From: Clostridiales bacterium
GTDB lineage: Bacteria; Bacillota; Clostridia; Oscillospirales; Acutalibacteraceae
DNA length: 5,823 bases
Assembly (NCBI GenBank): GCA_012728445.1
Contig: JAAYFA010000218.1
Coordinates: 1 to 5,823, forward strand
Direction of reading: 5' to 3'
The number at the start of each line of letters is the position of its first letter. The stretch's first letter is position 1. The notes under the pieces are model-generated. The model saw only the letters and a list, made by a program, of their open reading frames with translations. It made no database searches and was not told where the DNA came from. Position numbers and translations under genes: made by a program. Below are positions 1-5,622 of the stretch, one piece after another.

Positions 1-430
1 AGGTTATACACAAGTGCTTTGGCTCGATGGTATTGAGCGCAAATATATCGAAGAAGTCGGCACGATGAACGTATTTTTCATCATTGACGGCGAGATAGTA
101 ACGCCCGAGCTACAGGGTAGCATTTTAAATGGCATCACTCGTATGTCTTGTATTGACATTTTGCGCTCTTGGGGCCTACAGGTAACCGAACGCGCCATCA
201 CCATTGACGAGGTCGCGAAAGCGGCGGACGAAGGCCGGCTGGATGAAGCGTTCGGTTCCGGCACGGCGGCGGTCATATCCCCCATCGGCGAGCTCAGGTG
301 GGGTGACAAAAGCATGATTATCAACGACGGCAAAATCGGCGCAGTTTCCCAAAGGCTGTATGATGCCCTTACCGGCATTCAGTGGGGCAGGGTAGCCGAC
401 ACCTTTGGCTGGACGTTTAAAGTTAAATAA
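1..430 (+). CDS. ilvE: Branched-chain amino acid aminotransferase, C-terminal part (5'-truncated by window)
   Basis: Fold-type IV PLP enzyme that moves an amino group between glutamate and the 2-oxo acids of leucine, isoleucine and valine, in the cytoplasm. The reading frame enters the window at base 2 and ends with TAA at 428-430, giving 142 visible residues, roughly 40% of a usual 340-360-residue protein. Near the visible start is the block VLWLDG followed by KYIEEVGTMN. This is the typical BCAT segment around the glutamate that contacts the PLP pyridine nitrogen. It is followed by the FFII strand and GITR, and the end FGWTFKV is also typical. The N-terminal half with the PLP lysine lies outside the window. 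The gene stops 41 bases before tdk with no terminator-like hairpin, so the two are probably co-transcribed. D-amino acid aminotransferase and aminodeoxychorismate lyase share the fold but not this VLWLDG/EVGTMN block. Confidence 0.93.
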   Translation, partial: GYTQVLWLDGIERKYIEEVGTMNVFFIIDGEIVTPELQGSILNGITRMSCIDILRSWGLQVTERAITIDEVAKAADEGRLDEAFGSGTAAVISPIGELRWGDKSMIINDGKIGAVSQRLYDALTGIQWGRVADTFGWTFKVK

Positions 431-458
431 CATAAGCAAGATACCCATTCAAAATGAG

Positions 459-464
459 AGAGGG
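459..464 (+). promoter_or_regulatory. Ribosome binding site deciding the tdk start
   Basis: AGAGGG lies 7 bases before the ATG at 472. An in-frame ATG at 454 would add six residues (MREGEK), but the sequence before it has no Shine-Dalgarno match and its codons contain this site. The start at 472 is therefore preferred. Confidence 0.6.
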
Positions 465-471
465 CGAAAAA

Positions 472-1080
472 ATGGCTAAACTGTATTTCAAATACGGAGC
501 GATGGGCTCATCAAAATCCGCGCAGGCATTAATGACGAAATTCAATTATGAAGAAAAGGGGCGCTGCGTGTGGCTCATCAAGCCATACACCGACAACCGC
601 AGCACGGATGCCGGCATGGTTCACTCGCGCATTGGCATTTCGGCAAAAGCCGAGGTTATTTCACGCACGGATGACCTGTACGACAACTTTATAACCGGTA
701 TGCACAAAGACACCGATGTTATCATAGCCGATGAGTGTCAGTTTTTCGCACCCGAACAAATTGACCAGCTCAGGCGCATTGTTGACGAGCACGACATACC
801 GGTACTTTGTTTTGGTTTGCGCACGGATTTTCAAACCAAGCTTTTCCCGGGTAGCCGTCGTTTGCTCGAAATTGCCGACTCCATTACCGAACTCAAAACG
901 ATTTGTGCCTGCGGCAAAAAGGCCACTGTAAACGCGCGATTTGACGCCAATGGCAAAATCATCACAAAAGGCGACCAAGTATTTATCGGCGGCAACGAAA
1001 GCTATGAAGCCATGTGCCATAAGTGTTGGAAGCTCAAGATAAAAGAGCAGGAAGCCGCTGCGGTCAAGGTAAACGAATAA
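472..1080 (+). CDS. tdk: Thymidine kinase, type II (TK1-like)
   Basis: Phosphorylates thymidine to dTMP with ATP in the pyrimidine salvage pathway, in the cytoplasm. The 202-residue product has the family's usual length and order. The P-loop is residues 9-16 (GAMGSSKS). DECQFF is at 87-92, with E88 as the expected catalytic base. LCFGLRTDF is at 112-120. Two cysteine pairs, C145/C147 and C182/C185, form the structural zinc site that carries the lasso. GGNESY at 173-178 is the thymidine-binding segment. The P-loop is unusual: the glycine before the lysine in Walker A is serine (S14), where E. coli has AMNAGKS. All other key residues are intact, so the enzyme is probably active. The start at 472 is chosen over 454 because of the ribosome binding site and because the family begins with M-A-x-LYF. 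The stop codon overlaps the ATG of the next gene. Confidence 0.95.
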   Translation: MAKLYFKYGAMGSSKSAQALMTKFNYEEKGRCVWLIKPYTDNRSTDAGMVHSRIGISAKAEVISRTDDLYDNFITGMHKDTDVIIADECQFFAPEQIDQLRRIVDEHDIPVLCFGLRTDFQTKLFPGSRRLLEIADSITELKTICACGKKATVNARFDANGKIITKGDQVFIGGNESYEAMCHKCWKLKIKEQEAAAVKVNE

Positions 1081-1958
1081 TGCCTCGCAACATCTCTTTT
1101 AAAATTCCAATCGAATACAACAATAAAAAAGTTGTGCATTTTCTGCGTGGAAGTGCACAGCTTTCTGTTCGTCTGATCAACGCCTTAAAGCGCTGCGAAG
1201 ACGGCATTATGTTAAACGATACGCATGCGCGCACCATAGACCTATTAAGCGTGGGGGATACGCTAACGGTCAATATTCCCGATGACAAAGTGCTGCCGGA
1301 GCCCATATGCATGCCACTGGACATTGTATATGAGGATAACGATATAATCGCCGTCAACAAATCTCCGTTTTTGGCGATGCACCCCACACATAATCACCAG
1401 GGGAATACCCTCGCCAACGCAATGGCTTGGCATCTGAAACAAAAGGGCGTAAGCACCGCTTTTCGCGCAATCGGGAGGCTGGATAAAGGGACATCGGGTG
1501 TAGTGATTTGCGCGCTCAACAAGTATGCCGCCGCCCGCCTGACGGGCAATATTCAAAAGACGTATATAGCGATTGTGCAAGGCGTTTTTGAGGGCGAGGG
1601 CACCATTGACCAACCAATTTGCCGCCCCGACCCGATGAAAACCCTGCGGGCCTGTGGCGAGCAGGGGGACAGGGCCGTCACCCATTGGCAGTCGCTCGGC
1701 ACAGGGGATGGCAGGAGCCTGTTGCGCATACGCCTTGAAACCGGGCGCACCCACCAAATCCGTGTGCATTTTGCACATATCGGTGCACCTCTTTGTGGGG
1801 ACAGCATGTACGGCGGCACCGGTTTTTCTCATCAGCTGCTTCACTGTGAAAGCGCGGAGTTCATTCATCCGGTAACGGGGCATCCTTTAAAAATCACCGC
1901 GCCGTTGCCGTGGGAGATGATAAAAACGGCACAAAATATACCGCCTATTGTGGTCTGA
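1080..1958 (+). CDS. RluA/RluD-family RNA pseudouridine synthase
   Basis: Isomerises uridine to pseudouridine in structured RNA, most likely rRNA; the exact target position cannot be read from the sequence. The product is 292 residues. Residues about 17-70 resemble a degenerate S4-like RNA-binding region (HFLRG, GIMLND, VGDTLTV). The catalytic domain starts near residue 80. It carries GRLDKGTSG at 132-140 with the catalytic aspartate D135, and the late family motif GRTHQIRVH at 222-230. The ATG at 1080 shares its A with the tdk TAA, so translational coupling is likely. AAGGT at 1066-1070, 9 bases upstream, is a modest ribosome binding site inside tdk. A GTG at 1023 in the same frame would add 19 residues that overlap tdk and have no family similarity, so it is not used. 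Glycine replaces the common histidine or asparagine before RLD, a change I regard as tolerated in this family. Confidence 0.9.
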   Translation: MPRNISFKIPIEYNNKKVVHFLRGSAQLSVRLINALKRCEDGIMLNDTHARTIDLLSVGDTLTVNIPDDKVLPEPICMPLDIVYEDNDIIAVNKSPFLAMHPTHNHQGNTLANAMAWHLKQKGVSTAFRAIGRLDKGTSGVVICALNKYAAARLTGNIQKTYIAIVQGVFEGEGTIDQPICRPDPMKTLRACGEQGDRAVTHWQSLGTGDGRSLLRIRLETGRTHQIRVHFAHIGAPLCGDSMYGGTGFSHQLLHCESAEFIHPVTGHPLKITAPLPWEMIKTAQNIPPIVV

Positions 1959-1986
1959 AATTCAACAACCGCAACCCGCTGTTTTT

Positions 1987-2012
1987 AAATAATTGAAGAA
2001 ATTTAATTATTT
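1987..2012 (+). terminator. AT-only hairpin followed by T's after the pseudouridine synthase gene (weak terminator candidate)
   Basis: AAATAATT at 1987-1994 and AATTATTT at 2005-2012 form an 8-bp stem with a 10-base loop, followed by further T's. The stem has no G:C pair, so it would be weak as an intrinsic terminator. It is the only hairpin in this gap that sits before the murA promoter. It may be a chance product of the high AT content. Confidence 0.25.
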
Positions 2013-2024
2013 TTGAAATATATC

Positions 2025-2053
2025 TTTTCAAAAAGCGAATTTAGTGGTATAAT
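2025..2053 (+). promoter_or_regulatory. Sigma-A-type promoter upstream of murA
   Basis: An exact TATAAT at 2048-2053 is preceded by TGG, which gives an extended -10 element. At 17 bases spacing lies TTTTCA (2025-2030), a 4/6 match to TTGACA. Transcription would start near 2060 and leave a leader of about 90 bases before murA. A second exact TATAAT occurs at 2067-2072, but nothing like a -35 stands at the right distance. The 1959-2148 gap is very AT-rich, so such matches are easier to get by chance. Confidence 0.6.
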
Positions 2054-2131
2054 CTATAAAATAATATATAATATTGAAATAAAGTGAATTTTTGCGTTAT
2101 TATTTCGGTATTTTTACTAATTAAAAACAAA

Positions 2132-2140
2132 AAAGGGGTG
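2132..2140 (+). promoter_or_regulatory. Ribosome binding site deciding the murA start (TTG)
   Basis: AAAGGGGTG matches the Shine-Dalgarno consensus AAGGAGGTG at 7 of 9 positions and ends 8 bases before the TTG at 2149. An in-frame GTG at 2140 overlaps the last base of this site, too close to be used with it. Confidence 0.65.
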
Positions 2141-2148
2141 TGACGCAC

Positions 2149-3438
2149 TTGGAAAAGATCGTCATAGTCGGCGGCAACAGGCTCGTCGGCGATGTCAATA
2201 TAAGCGGTGCTAAAAATGCCGCAGTTGCTATTATACCGGCCGCTATTCTGGCGCAAGACATATGCCGGATTGAAAATATACCCAACATCAGCGATGTTAA
2301 CATGATGATACGAATTCTGCACCAAATGGGCGCAGAAGTTAAAATGATCAACAAAAACACTTATGAGATCGATACGCGGAATATTGTTTCGCATATTATC
2401 CCCAACGAATTAACAAAACACTTAAGAGCGTCGTATTATTTAATCGGCGCTTTACTCGGTAGGTTCCACAAGGCTTGCGTAGCCATGCCTGGCGGTTGTG
2501 ATTTTGGCGTGCGGCCGATTGACCAGCACATTAAGGGCTTTGAGCTCTTAGGCGCCAGCGTTTCGATTGAAGAAAATGCGATGGTGGATGTAACTGCCGA
2601 AAGATTGACAGGTTGCCCCGTTTACCTTGATGTCGTTTCCGTGGGCGCCACGGCCAACATTATGCTGGCCGCCGTCAAAGCAAAAGGATTAACCGTTATT
2701 GAACAGGCCGCCAAAGAGCTGCATATTGTCGACCTTGCAAACTTTCTCAACTTAATGGGCGCAGATGTCCGTGGTGCCGGTACAGATGTCATTAAAATCC
2801 GCGGAGTTGAAAAGCTCCACGGCTGCACATATTCCATCATTCCCGACCAGATCGAAGCAGGCACCTTTATGGTAGCCGCCGCTGCGACCGGCGGGGATGT
2901 TCTCATTAAAAACGTTATTCCCAAGCATTTGGAATCCATTACAGCAAAACTTGTCGAATGCGGCGTTGTCGTTGAAGACGGTGATGATTGCGTTCGTGTA
3001 GTTGCCAAAGGGCGCCTTACACGCTGTAACCTTAAAACAATGCCGCATCCCGGCTTCCCGACTGATATGCAGCCGCAGATGACGGTATTGCTTGCCGGTG
3101 CGGATGGTACGAGCATCATCTCCGAAGGCGTTTGGGATAATCGCTTCCGTTATGTCGAACAACTCGCGCGCATGGGCGCCTCCATCAAGGTTGACGGTAA
3201 AATAGCGGTTGTCGAAGGTGTCGAACAGCTCAAAGGCGCACCCATAAAAGCGGGCGACCTGCGTGCGGGCGCGGCAATGGTTATTGCGGGGCTGTGCGCA
3301 AAAGGCACGACGGAGATTGAAAATATTGACCACATCGACCGCGGGTACGAAGATGTTGTTGAAAAATTTGCCGCCCTTGGTGCGGATATAAAAAGAGTGA
3401 ATACCCCTGAACCTGAAAGTATGGCGGAAGTCGGTTAA
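2149..3438 (+). CDS. murA: UDP-N-acetylglucosamine 1-carboxyvinyltransferase (enolpyruvyl transferase MurA)
   Basis: Transfers enolpyruvate from phosphoenolpyruvate to UDP-GlcNAc, the first committed step of peptidoglycan synthesis, in the cytoplasm. With the TTG start the product has 429 residues, close to the usual 418-430, and begins MEKIVIVGGN as family members do; a GTG at 2140 would add M-T-H. Visible key residues are K22-N23 in SGAKNA, R93 in LRAS, and C117 in PGGCDFGVRPID, the PEP-reacting cysteine that fosfomycin alkylates. D306 in PHPGFPTDMQ matches the catalytic aspartate, and NRFRYVEQLARMGA follows it. The cysteine is present, so no intrinsic fosfomycin resistance of the Cys-to-Asp type is expected. 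Many Bacillota carry two MurA paralogues, and I cannot tell which one this is. It has its own promoter and precedes walJ after a 137-base spacer with tandem repeats. There is no terminator-like hairpin with a T-tract in that spacer, so read-through into walJ is likely. Confidence 0.96.
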   Translation: MEKIVIVGGNRLVGDVNISGAKNAAVAIIPAAILAQDICRIENIPNISDVNMMIRILHQMGAEVKMINKNTYEIDTRNIVSHIIPNELTKHLRASYYLIGALLGRFHKACVAMPGGCDFGVRPIDQHIKGFELLGASVSIEENAMVDVTAERLTGCPVYLDVVSVGATANIMLAAVKAKGLTVIEQAAKELHIVDLANFLNLMGADVRGAGTDVIKIRGVEKLHGCTYSIIPDQIEAGTFMVAAAATGGDVLIKNVIPKHLESITAKLVECGVVVEDGDDCVRVVAKGRLTRCNLKTMPHPGFPTDMQPQMTVLLAGADGTSIISEGVWDNRFRYVEQLARMGASIKVDGKIAVVEGVEQLKGAPIKAGDLRAGAAMVIAGLCAKGTTEIENIDHIDRGYEDVVEKFAALGADIKRVNTPEPESMAEVG

Positions 3439-3459
3439 TGAAAGATAATTGATTTAGCT

Positions 3460-3493
3460 GAGCAATGGCTAAACAATCGCTCACCTATTGCTC
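3460..3493 (+). other. Inverted repeat at the left edge of the 11-bp repeat array
   Basis: GAGCAATGG (3460-3468) can pair with CCTATTGCTC (3484-3493), nine pairs with one bulged T at 3486 and a 15-base loop. The left arm looks like a reversed copy of the array unit, because GAGCAATGGCT matches the reverse complement of the unit at most positions. A competing 6-bp stem, TTTAGC (3453-3458) with GCTAAA (3468-3473), uses part of the same sequence. No T-tract follows, so this is not a standard terminator. Confidence 0.4.
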
Positions 3494-3545
3494 ACCCATC
3501 GTTCACCCATCGCTCACCTATCGTTCACCCATCGTTCACCCATCC
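3480..3545 (+). repeat. Tandem array of six 11-bp units (YTCACCYATYG) between murA and walJ
   Basis: Six contiguous 11-base units start at 3480, 3491, 3502, 3513, 3524 and 3535. The consensus is YTCACCYATYG; most variation is C/T at positions 1, 7 and 10, and the last unit ends in C. A degenerate further unit may lie at 3551-3560 (GAACCTATCG). The first three and last three units also form a 33-base direct repeat, 30 of 33 identical, because the CTCACCTAT form heads each half. Strand composition is skewed: the + strand units contain almost no G except at the unit ends. The array sits wholly between the murA stop and the walJ ribosome binding site. I do not recognise it as a named repeat family. 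Confidence 0.9.
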
Positions 3546-3564
3546 ACCACGAACCTATCGCATT

Positions 3565-3568
3565 GGAG
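3565..3568 (+). promoter_or_regulatory. Ribosome binding site deciding the walJ start
   Basis: GGAG (within TTGGAGTAA) stands 7 bases before the ATG at 3576. The upstream in-frame ATG at 3465 has no Shine-Dalgarno match and would make the repeat array coding. Confidence 0.65.
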
Positions 3569-3575
3569 TAATCAA

Positions 3576-4367
3576 ATGGCTCGCTTTTGTTCCTTGTTCT
3601 CCTCAAGCAGTGGTAACTGTACCTATATTGGCGGCGCGTCCGGTGGTATACTGATTGATGTAGGCGTCAGCGCCAAGCGCACAGCAGCAGCTCTACTTGA
3701 CATCGGTGTTGATATTTGCAGCATCGGTGCCATTTTTATTACCCACGAGCATTCGGACCATGTCAACGGCCTGCGCGTTTTCGCGGGCGCTCACGGCATT
3801 GAAGTCTATACGTCCGGCGGGACACTGCAGGCGCTGGAAGAAAAAAATATTCTGACCGAAAAATACGCCGTTTCCGTTATCCCACACAGTGGGGTGGAAG
3901 CCTGCGGTATGCTCGTCACCCCTTTCTCCACTTCGCACGACTCCAAGGAGAGTGTGGGGTACTTAGTTAAAACACCGGATGGCAGAAGTATTGCCATCGC
4001 GACGGATACCGGCATTGTCACGGACGATACCATGCAAGCGCTCCTCGGGTGCGATATGGTGATGCTCGAATCCAACCACGATGTCCGCATGCTTGAAAGC
4101 GGTCCGTACCCCTACTTCTTAAAACGTCGTGTGCTTTCTAACCAAGGCCATTTATCCAACGAAGTCTGCGCCGATACCGCACAAGCGCTTTTGGGAAGCG
4201 GCACAACTCGTTTCGTCTTGGGGCATCTGAGCAAACAGAACAACTTTCCCGATTTGGCGTACCAAGCAACCAGCAGTGCATTTTGCAAGGCCGGTGCACA
4301 AGAAGGGGTCGACTTCATCTTAACGGTTGCCGGCAGTGCCGAGGGCTCACGGGTCATCAAGTTCTAA
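3576..4367 (+). CDS. walJ: Metallo-beta-lactamase-fold hydrolase of the YycJ/WalJ family
   Basis: A cytoplasmic metal-dependent hydrolase of the MBL fold, 263 residues, the usual length for YycJ/WalJ. It begins with the family's SLFSSSSGNC (residues 6-15). HEHSDH at 57-62 gives metal ligands H57, H59, D61 and H62. Further candidate ligands are H121 (STSHDS), D144 (IATDTG) and H217 (LGHLS). The blocks MLESNHDVRML (163-173) and KRRVLSNQGHLSNE (183-196) are characteristic of YycJ and set it apart from ribonuclease Z or glyoxalase II. In Bacillus and streptococci the relative is encoded with the WalKR cell-wall regulators and has been linked to cell-wall control and DNA repair; its natural substrate is uncertain. 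Here it follows murA instead, which fits a cell-wall link by inference only. The reading frame stays open upstream to ATG 3465 through the 11-bp repeats, but those 37 residues have no family counterpart. Confidence 0.92.
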   Translation: MARFCSLFSSSSGNCTYIGGASGGILIDVGVSAKRTAAALLDIGVDICSIGAIFITHEHSDHVNGLRVFAGAHGIEVYTSGGTLQALEEKNILTEKYAVSVIPHSGVEACGMLVTPFSTSHDSKESVGYLVKTPDGRSIAIATDTGIVTDDTMQALLGCDMVMLESNHDVRMLESGPYPYFLKRRVLSNQGHLSNEVCADTAQALLGSGTTRFVLGHLSKQNNFPDLAYQATSSAFCKAGAQEGVDFILTVAGSAEGSRVIKF

Positions 4368-4395
4368 TGCGTGAAATATTGTCTTTTTGTCACAA

Positions 4396-4438
4396 CCGCG
4401 CCGATATTTTGATTGGTTTATCAAAATATTAAGCGCGG
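4396..4438 (+). terminator. Long inverted repeat after walJ, probable intrinsic terminator
   Basis: CCGCGC (4396-4401) pairs with GCGCGG (4433-4438). Inside it ATATTTTGAT (4404-4413) pairs with ATCAAAATAT (4420-4429), with a 6-base loop TGGTTT. Only a small internal mismatch separates the two stems. ATTTTAATTGTT follows directly, a usable though interrupted T-tract. It lies 29 bases after the walJ stop and before the gap promoter, the right place to separate the two transcription units. The AT-rich upper stem is unlike a compact terminator, so a protein-binding palindrome is an alternative. Confidence 0.6.
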
Positions 4439-4461
4439 ATTTTAATTGTTATCGAAAATCC

Positions 4462-4490
4462 TTGCAAAATATGGCTAAATCGTATACAAT
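4462..4490 (+). promoter_or_regulatory. Sigma-A-type promoter of gap
   Basis: TTGCAA (4462-4467) and TACAAT (4485-4490) are separated by 17 bases, matching the consensus -35 and -10 at 4/6 and 5/6. Transcription would begin near 4497, leaving a leader of about 42 bases. No clear CcpA or CggR-type operator is visible around it. Confidence 0.75.
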
Positions 4491-4523
4491 ACTAGAAGTC
4501 AGTTTATTAAAAATTACATATTC

Positions 4524-4529
4524 AGGAGG
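4524..4529 (+). promoter_or_regulatory. Strong ribosome binding site of gap
   Basis: A perfect AGGAGG stands 9 bases before the ATG at 4539, as expected for a highly expressed glycolytic gene. Confidence 0.85.
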
Positions 4530-4538
4530 CAATTTATT

Positions 4539-5552
4539 ATGGCAATTAAAGTTGGTATTAACGGTTTCGGTCGCATCGGCCGTCTCGCATTCAGGCAAAT
4601 GTTCGGTGACCCCGATTACGAGATCACAGCAATCAACGATTTAACGGATGCAAAAATGCTCGCACATCTGCTCAAGTACGACTCCTCGCAGGGCCGCTAC
4701 GCTTTGGGCGATACAGTTGTTGCAAAAGAAAACTCGATCGTTGTCGACGGCAAAGAGATCACTATTTATGCACAAAAAAATCCGGAAGATCTGCCCTGGG
4801 GCGAACTCGGTGTTGAAATCGTTCTGGAATGCACAGGCTTTTTCGCTTCGAAGGCTGCGGCTGCCGCACACATCAAGGCCGGCGCCAAAAAGGTCATCAT
4901 CTCCGCTCCTGCGGGCGACGACCTGCCCACCATCGTTTTCGGAGTAAACGAAGGTATTATTACAGCTGCGGACACGATTATTTCCGCCGCATCTTGCACA
5001 ACAAACTGCCTCGCACCGATGGCTTATGTACTCAACAAGCTTGCTCCGGTTGAAAAAGGCTTTATGACCACCATACACGCCTATACCGGTGACCAAATGG
5101 TACTTGACGGTCCACACCGCAAAGGCGATCTTCGCCGCGCACGCGCCGCCGCGATTAATATCGTTCCCAACTCCACCGGCGCCGCAAAGGCTATCGGTCT
5201 TGTTATACCGGAACTTGCCGGCAAATTGGACGGTTCCGCCCAGCGTGTTCCTGTGGCAGCCGGCTCCGTAACGGAGCTTGTAGTAGTTGTTAAAGGTGTT
5301 GTCACAAAAGACGACATCAACGCTGCAATGAAAGCGGCCGCTTCCCCCTCCTATGGCTATACGGAAGACGAAATCGTATCCTCCGATGTTATTGGTCAAA
5401 CGGTCGGCTCCCTTTTCGACGCAACACAAACCAAAGTCAACGCTCTTGAAAACGGCAAAACACTTGTCAAGGTCGTCGCTTGGTATGACAACGAAAATTC
5501 TTACACAAGCCAGATGGTCAGAACCATCAAGTACATGGCAAACCTTAAATAA
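4539..5552 (+). CDS. gap: Glyceraldehyde-3-phosphate dehydrogenase, type I
   Basis: Oxidises and phosphorylates glyceraldehyde 3-phosphate to 1,3-bisphosphoglycerate with reduction of NAD+, in the cytoplasm, as a homotetramer in this family. The 337-residue product has the usual full length. The Rossmann motif INGFGRIGR is at 7-15. N33-D34 at the end of the second strand favours NAD over NADP. The active-site block is SAASCTTNCLAP with catalytic C153, and H180 in TIHAYTGDQ is its partner. NSTGAAKAIG and RVPVAAGSVTEL bind phosphate and substrate, and WYDNENSYTSQMV near the end is diagnostic. The gene has its own promoter and a strong ribosome binding site, and is preceded by a probable terminator. 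It therefore looks like a separate unit. pgk, a frequent downstream neighbour, does not follow; an RsuA-type gene does, after an 86-base gap with two hairpins. Confidence 0.98.
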   Translation: MAIKVGINGFGRIGRLAFRQMFGDPDYEITAINDLTDAKMLAHLLKYDSSQGRYALGDTVVAKENSIVVDGKEITIYAQKNPEDLPWGELGVEIVLECTGFFASKAAAAAHIKAGAKKVIISAPAGDDLPTIVFGVNEGIITAADTIISAASCTTNCLAPMAYVLNKLAPVEKGFMTTIHAYTGDQMVLDGPHRKGDLRRARAAAINIVPNSTGAAKAIGLVIPELAGKLDGSAQRVPVAAGSVTELVVVVKGVVTKDDINAAMKAAASPSYGYTEDEIVSSDVIGQTVGSLFDATQTKVNALENGKTLVKVVAWYDNENSYTSQMVRTIKYMANLK

Positions 5553-5565
5553 TCTAGATTTAATT

Positions 5566-5583
5566 AACACACATAGTTGTGTT
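5566..5583 (+). other. Small hairpin downstream of gap
   Basis: AACACA (5566-5571) pairs with TGTGTT (5578-5583) around the loop CATAGT. It directly abuts the stronger GC-rich hairpin that follows, so the two could stack end to end in RNA. Confidence 0.5.
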
Positions 5584-5608
5584 GGGTGGGCACGAACAGT
5601 GCCCGCCC
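5584..5608 (+). terminator. GC-rich hairpin between gap and the RsuA-type gene (terminator-like, no T-tract)
   Basis: GGGTGGGCAC (5584-5593) pairs with GTGCCCGCCC (5599-5608), ten pairs including one G-U wobble, with the loop GAACA. The stem is terminator-like, but GCAAATTAGT follows rather than a run of T. It could be an inefficient terminator, a stabiliser of the gap mRNA 3' end, or a processing element that lets less transcript reach the next gene. No promoter is evident between it and that gene, which favours partial read-through. Confidence 0.5.
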
Positions 5609-5622
5609 GCAAATTAGTATAC

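Noticed and set aside
1263..1883. 206-residue open frame on the minus strand within the pseudouridine synthase gene
   Set aside because: Antisense shadow of a well-supported gene; no recognisable motif and no ribosome binding site identified.
2067..2072. Second exact TATAAT upstream of murA as a separate promoter
   Set aside because: No acceptable -35 element at 16-18 bases and no TG extension; expected by chance in so AT-rich a stretch.
2041..2394. 117-residue minus-strand frame over the murA leader and 5' end
   Set aside because: Covers the AT-rich promoter region and antisense murA; no domain and no plausible start signal seen.
2752..3333. 193-residue open frame on the minus strand within murA
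   Set aside because: Antisense shadow of murA, without family features.
3449..3477. TTGATT with AACAAT at 17-base spacing as a walJ promoter
   Set aside because: The -10 matches at only 4 of 6 positions and overlaps the hairpin sequences; too weak to annotate, though not excluded.
3480..3545. CRISPR array interpretation of the tandem repeats
   Set aside because: Units are only 11 bases and contiguous, with no unique spacers between them, and no cas genes are present.
4386..4394. TTGTCACAA near-palindrome upstream of gap, considered as a Rex-type redox operator
   Set aside because: Too short, and it lacks the spaced TTGTGA/TCACAA halves of a Rex site; it lies before the probable terminator rather than at the promoter.
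4387..4644. 85-residue open frame spanning the walJ-gap spacer
   Set aside because: It runs through the inverted repeat and the gap promoter and into gap in another frame. It has no ribosome binding site, and its C-terminal half is out-of-frame gap.
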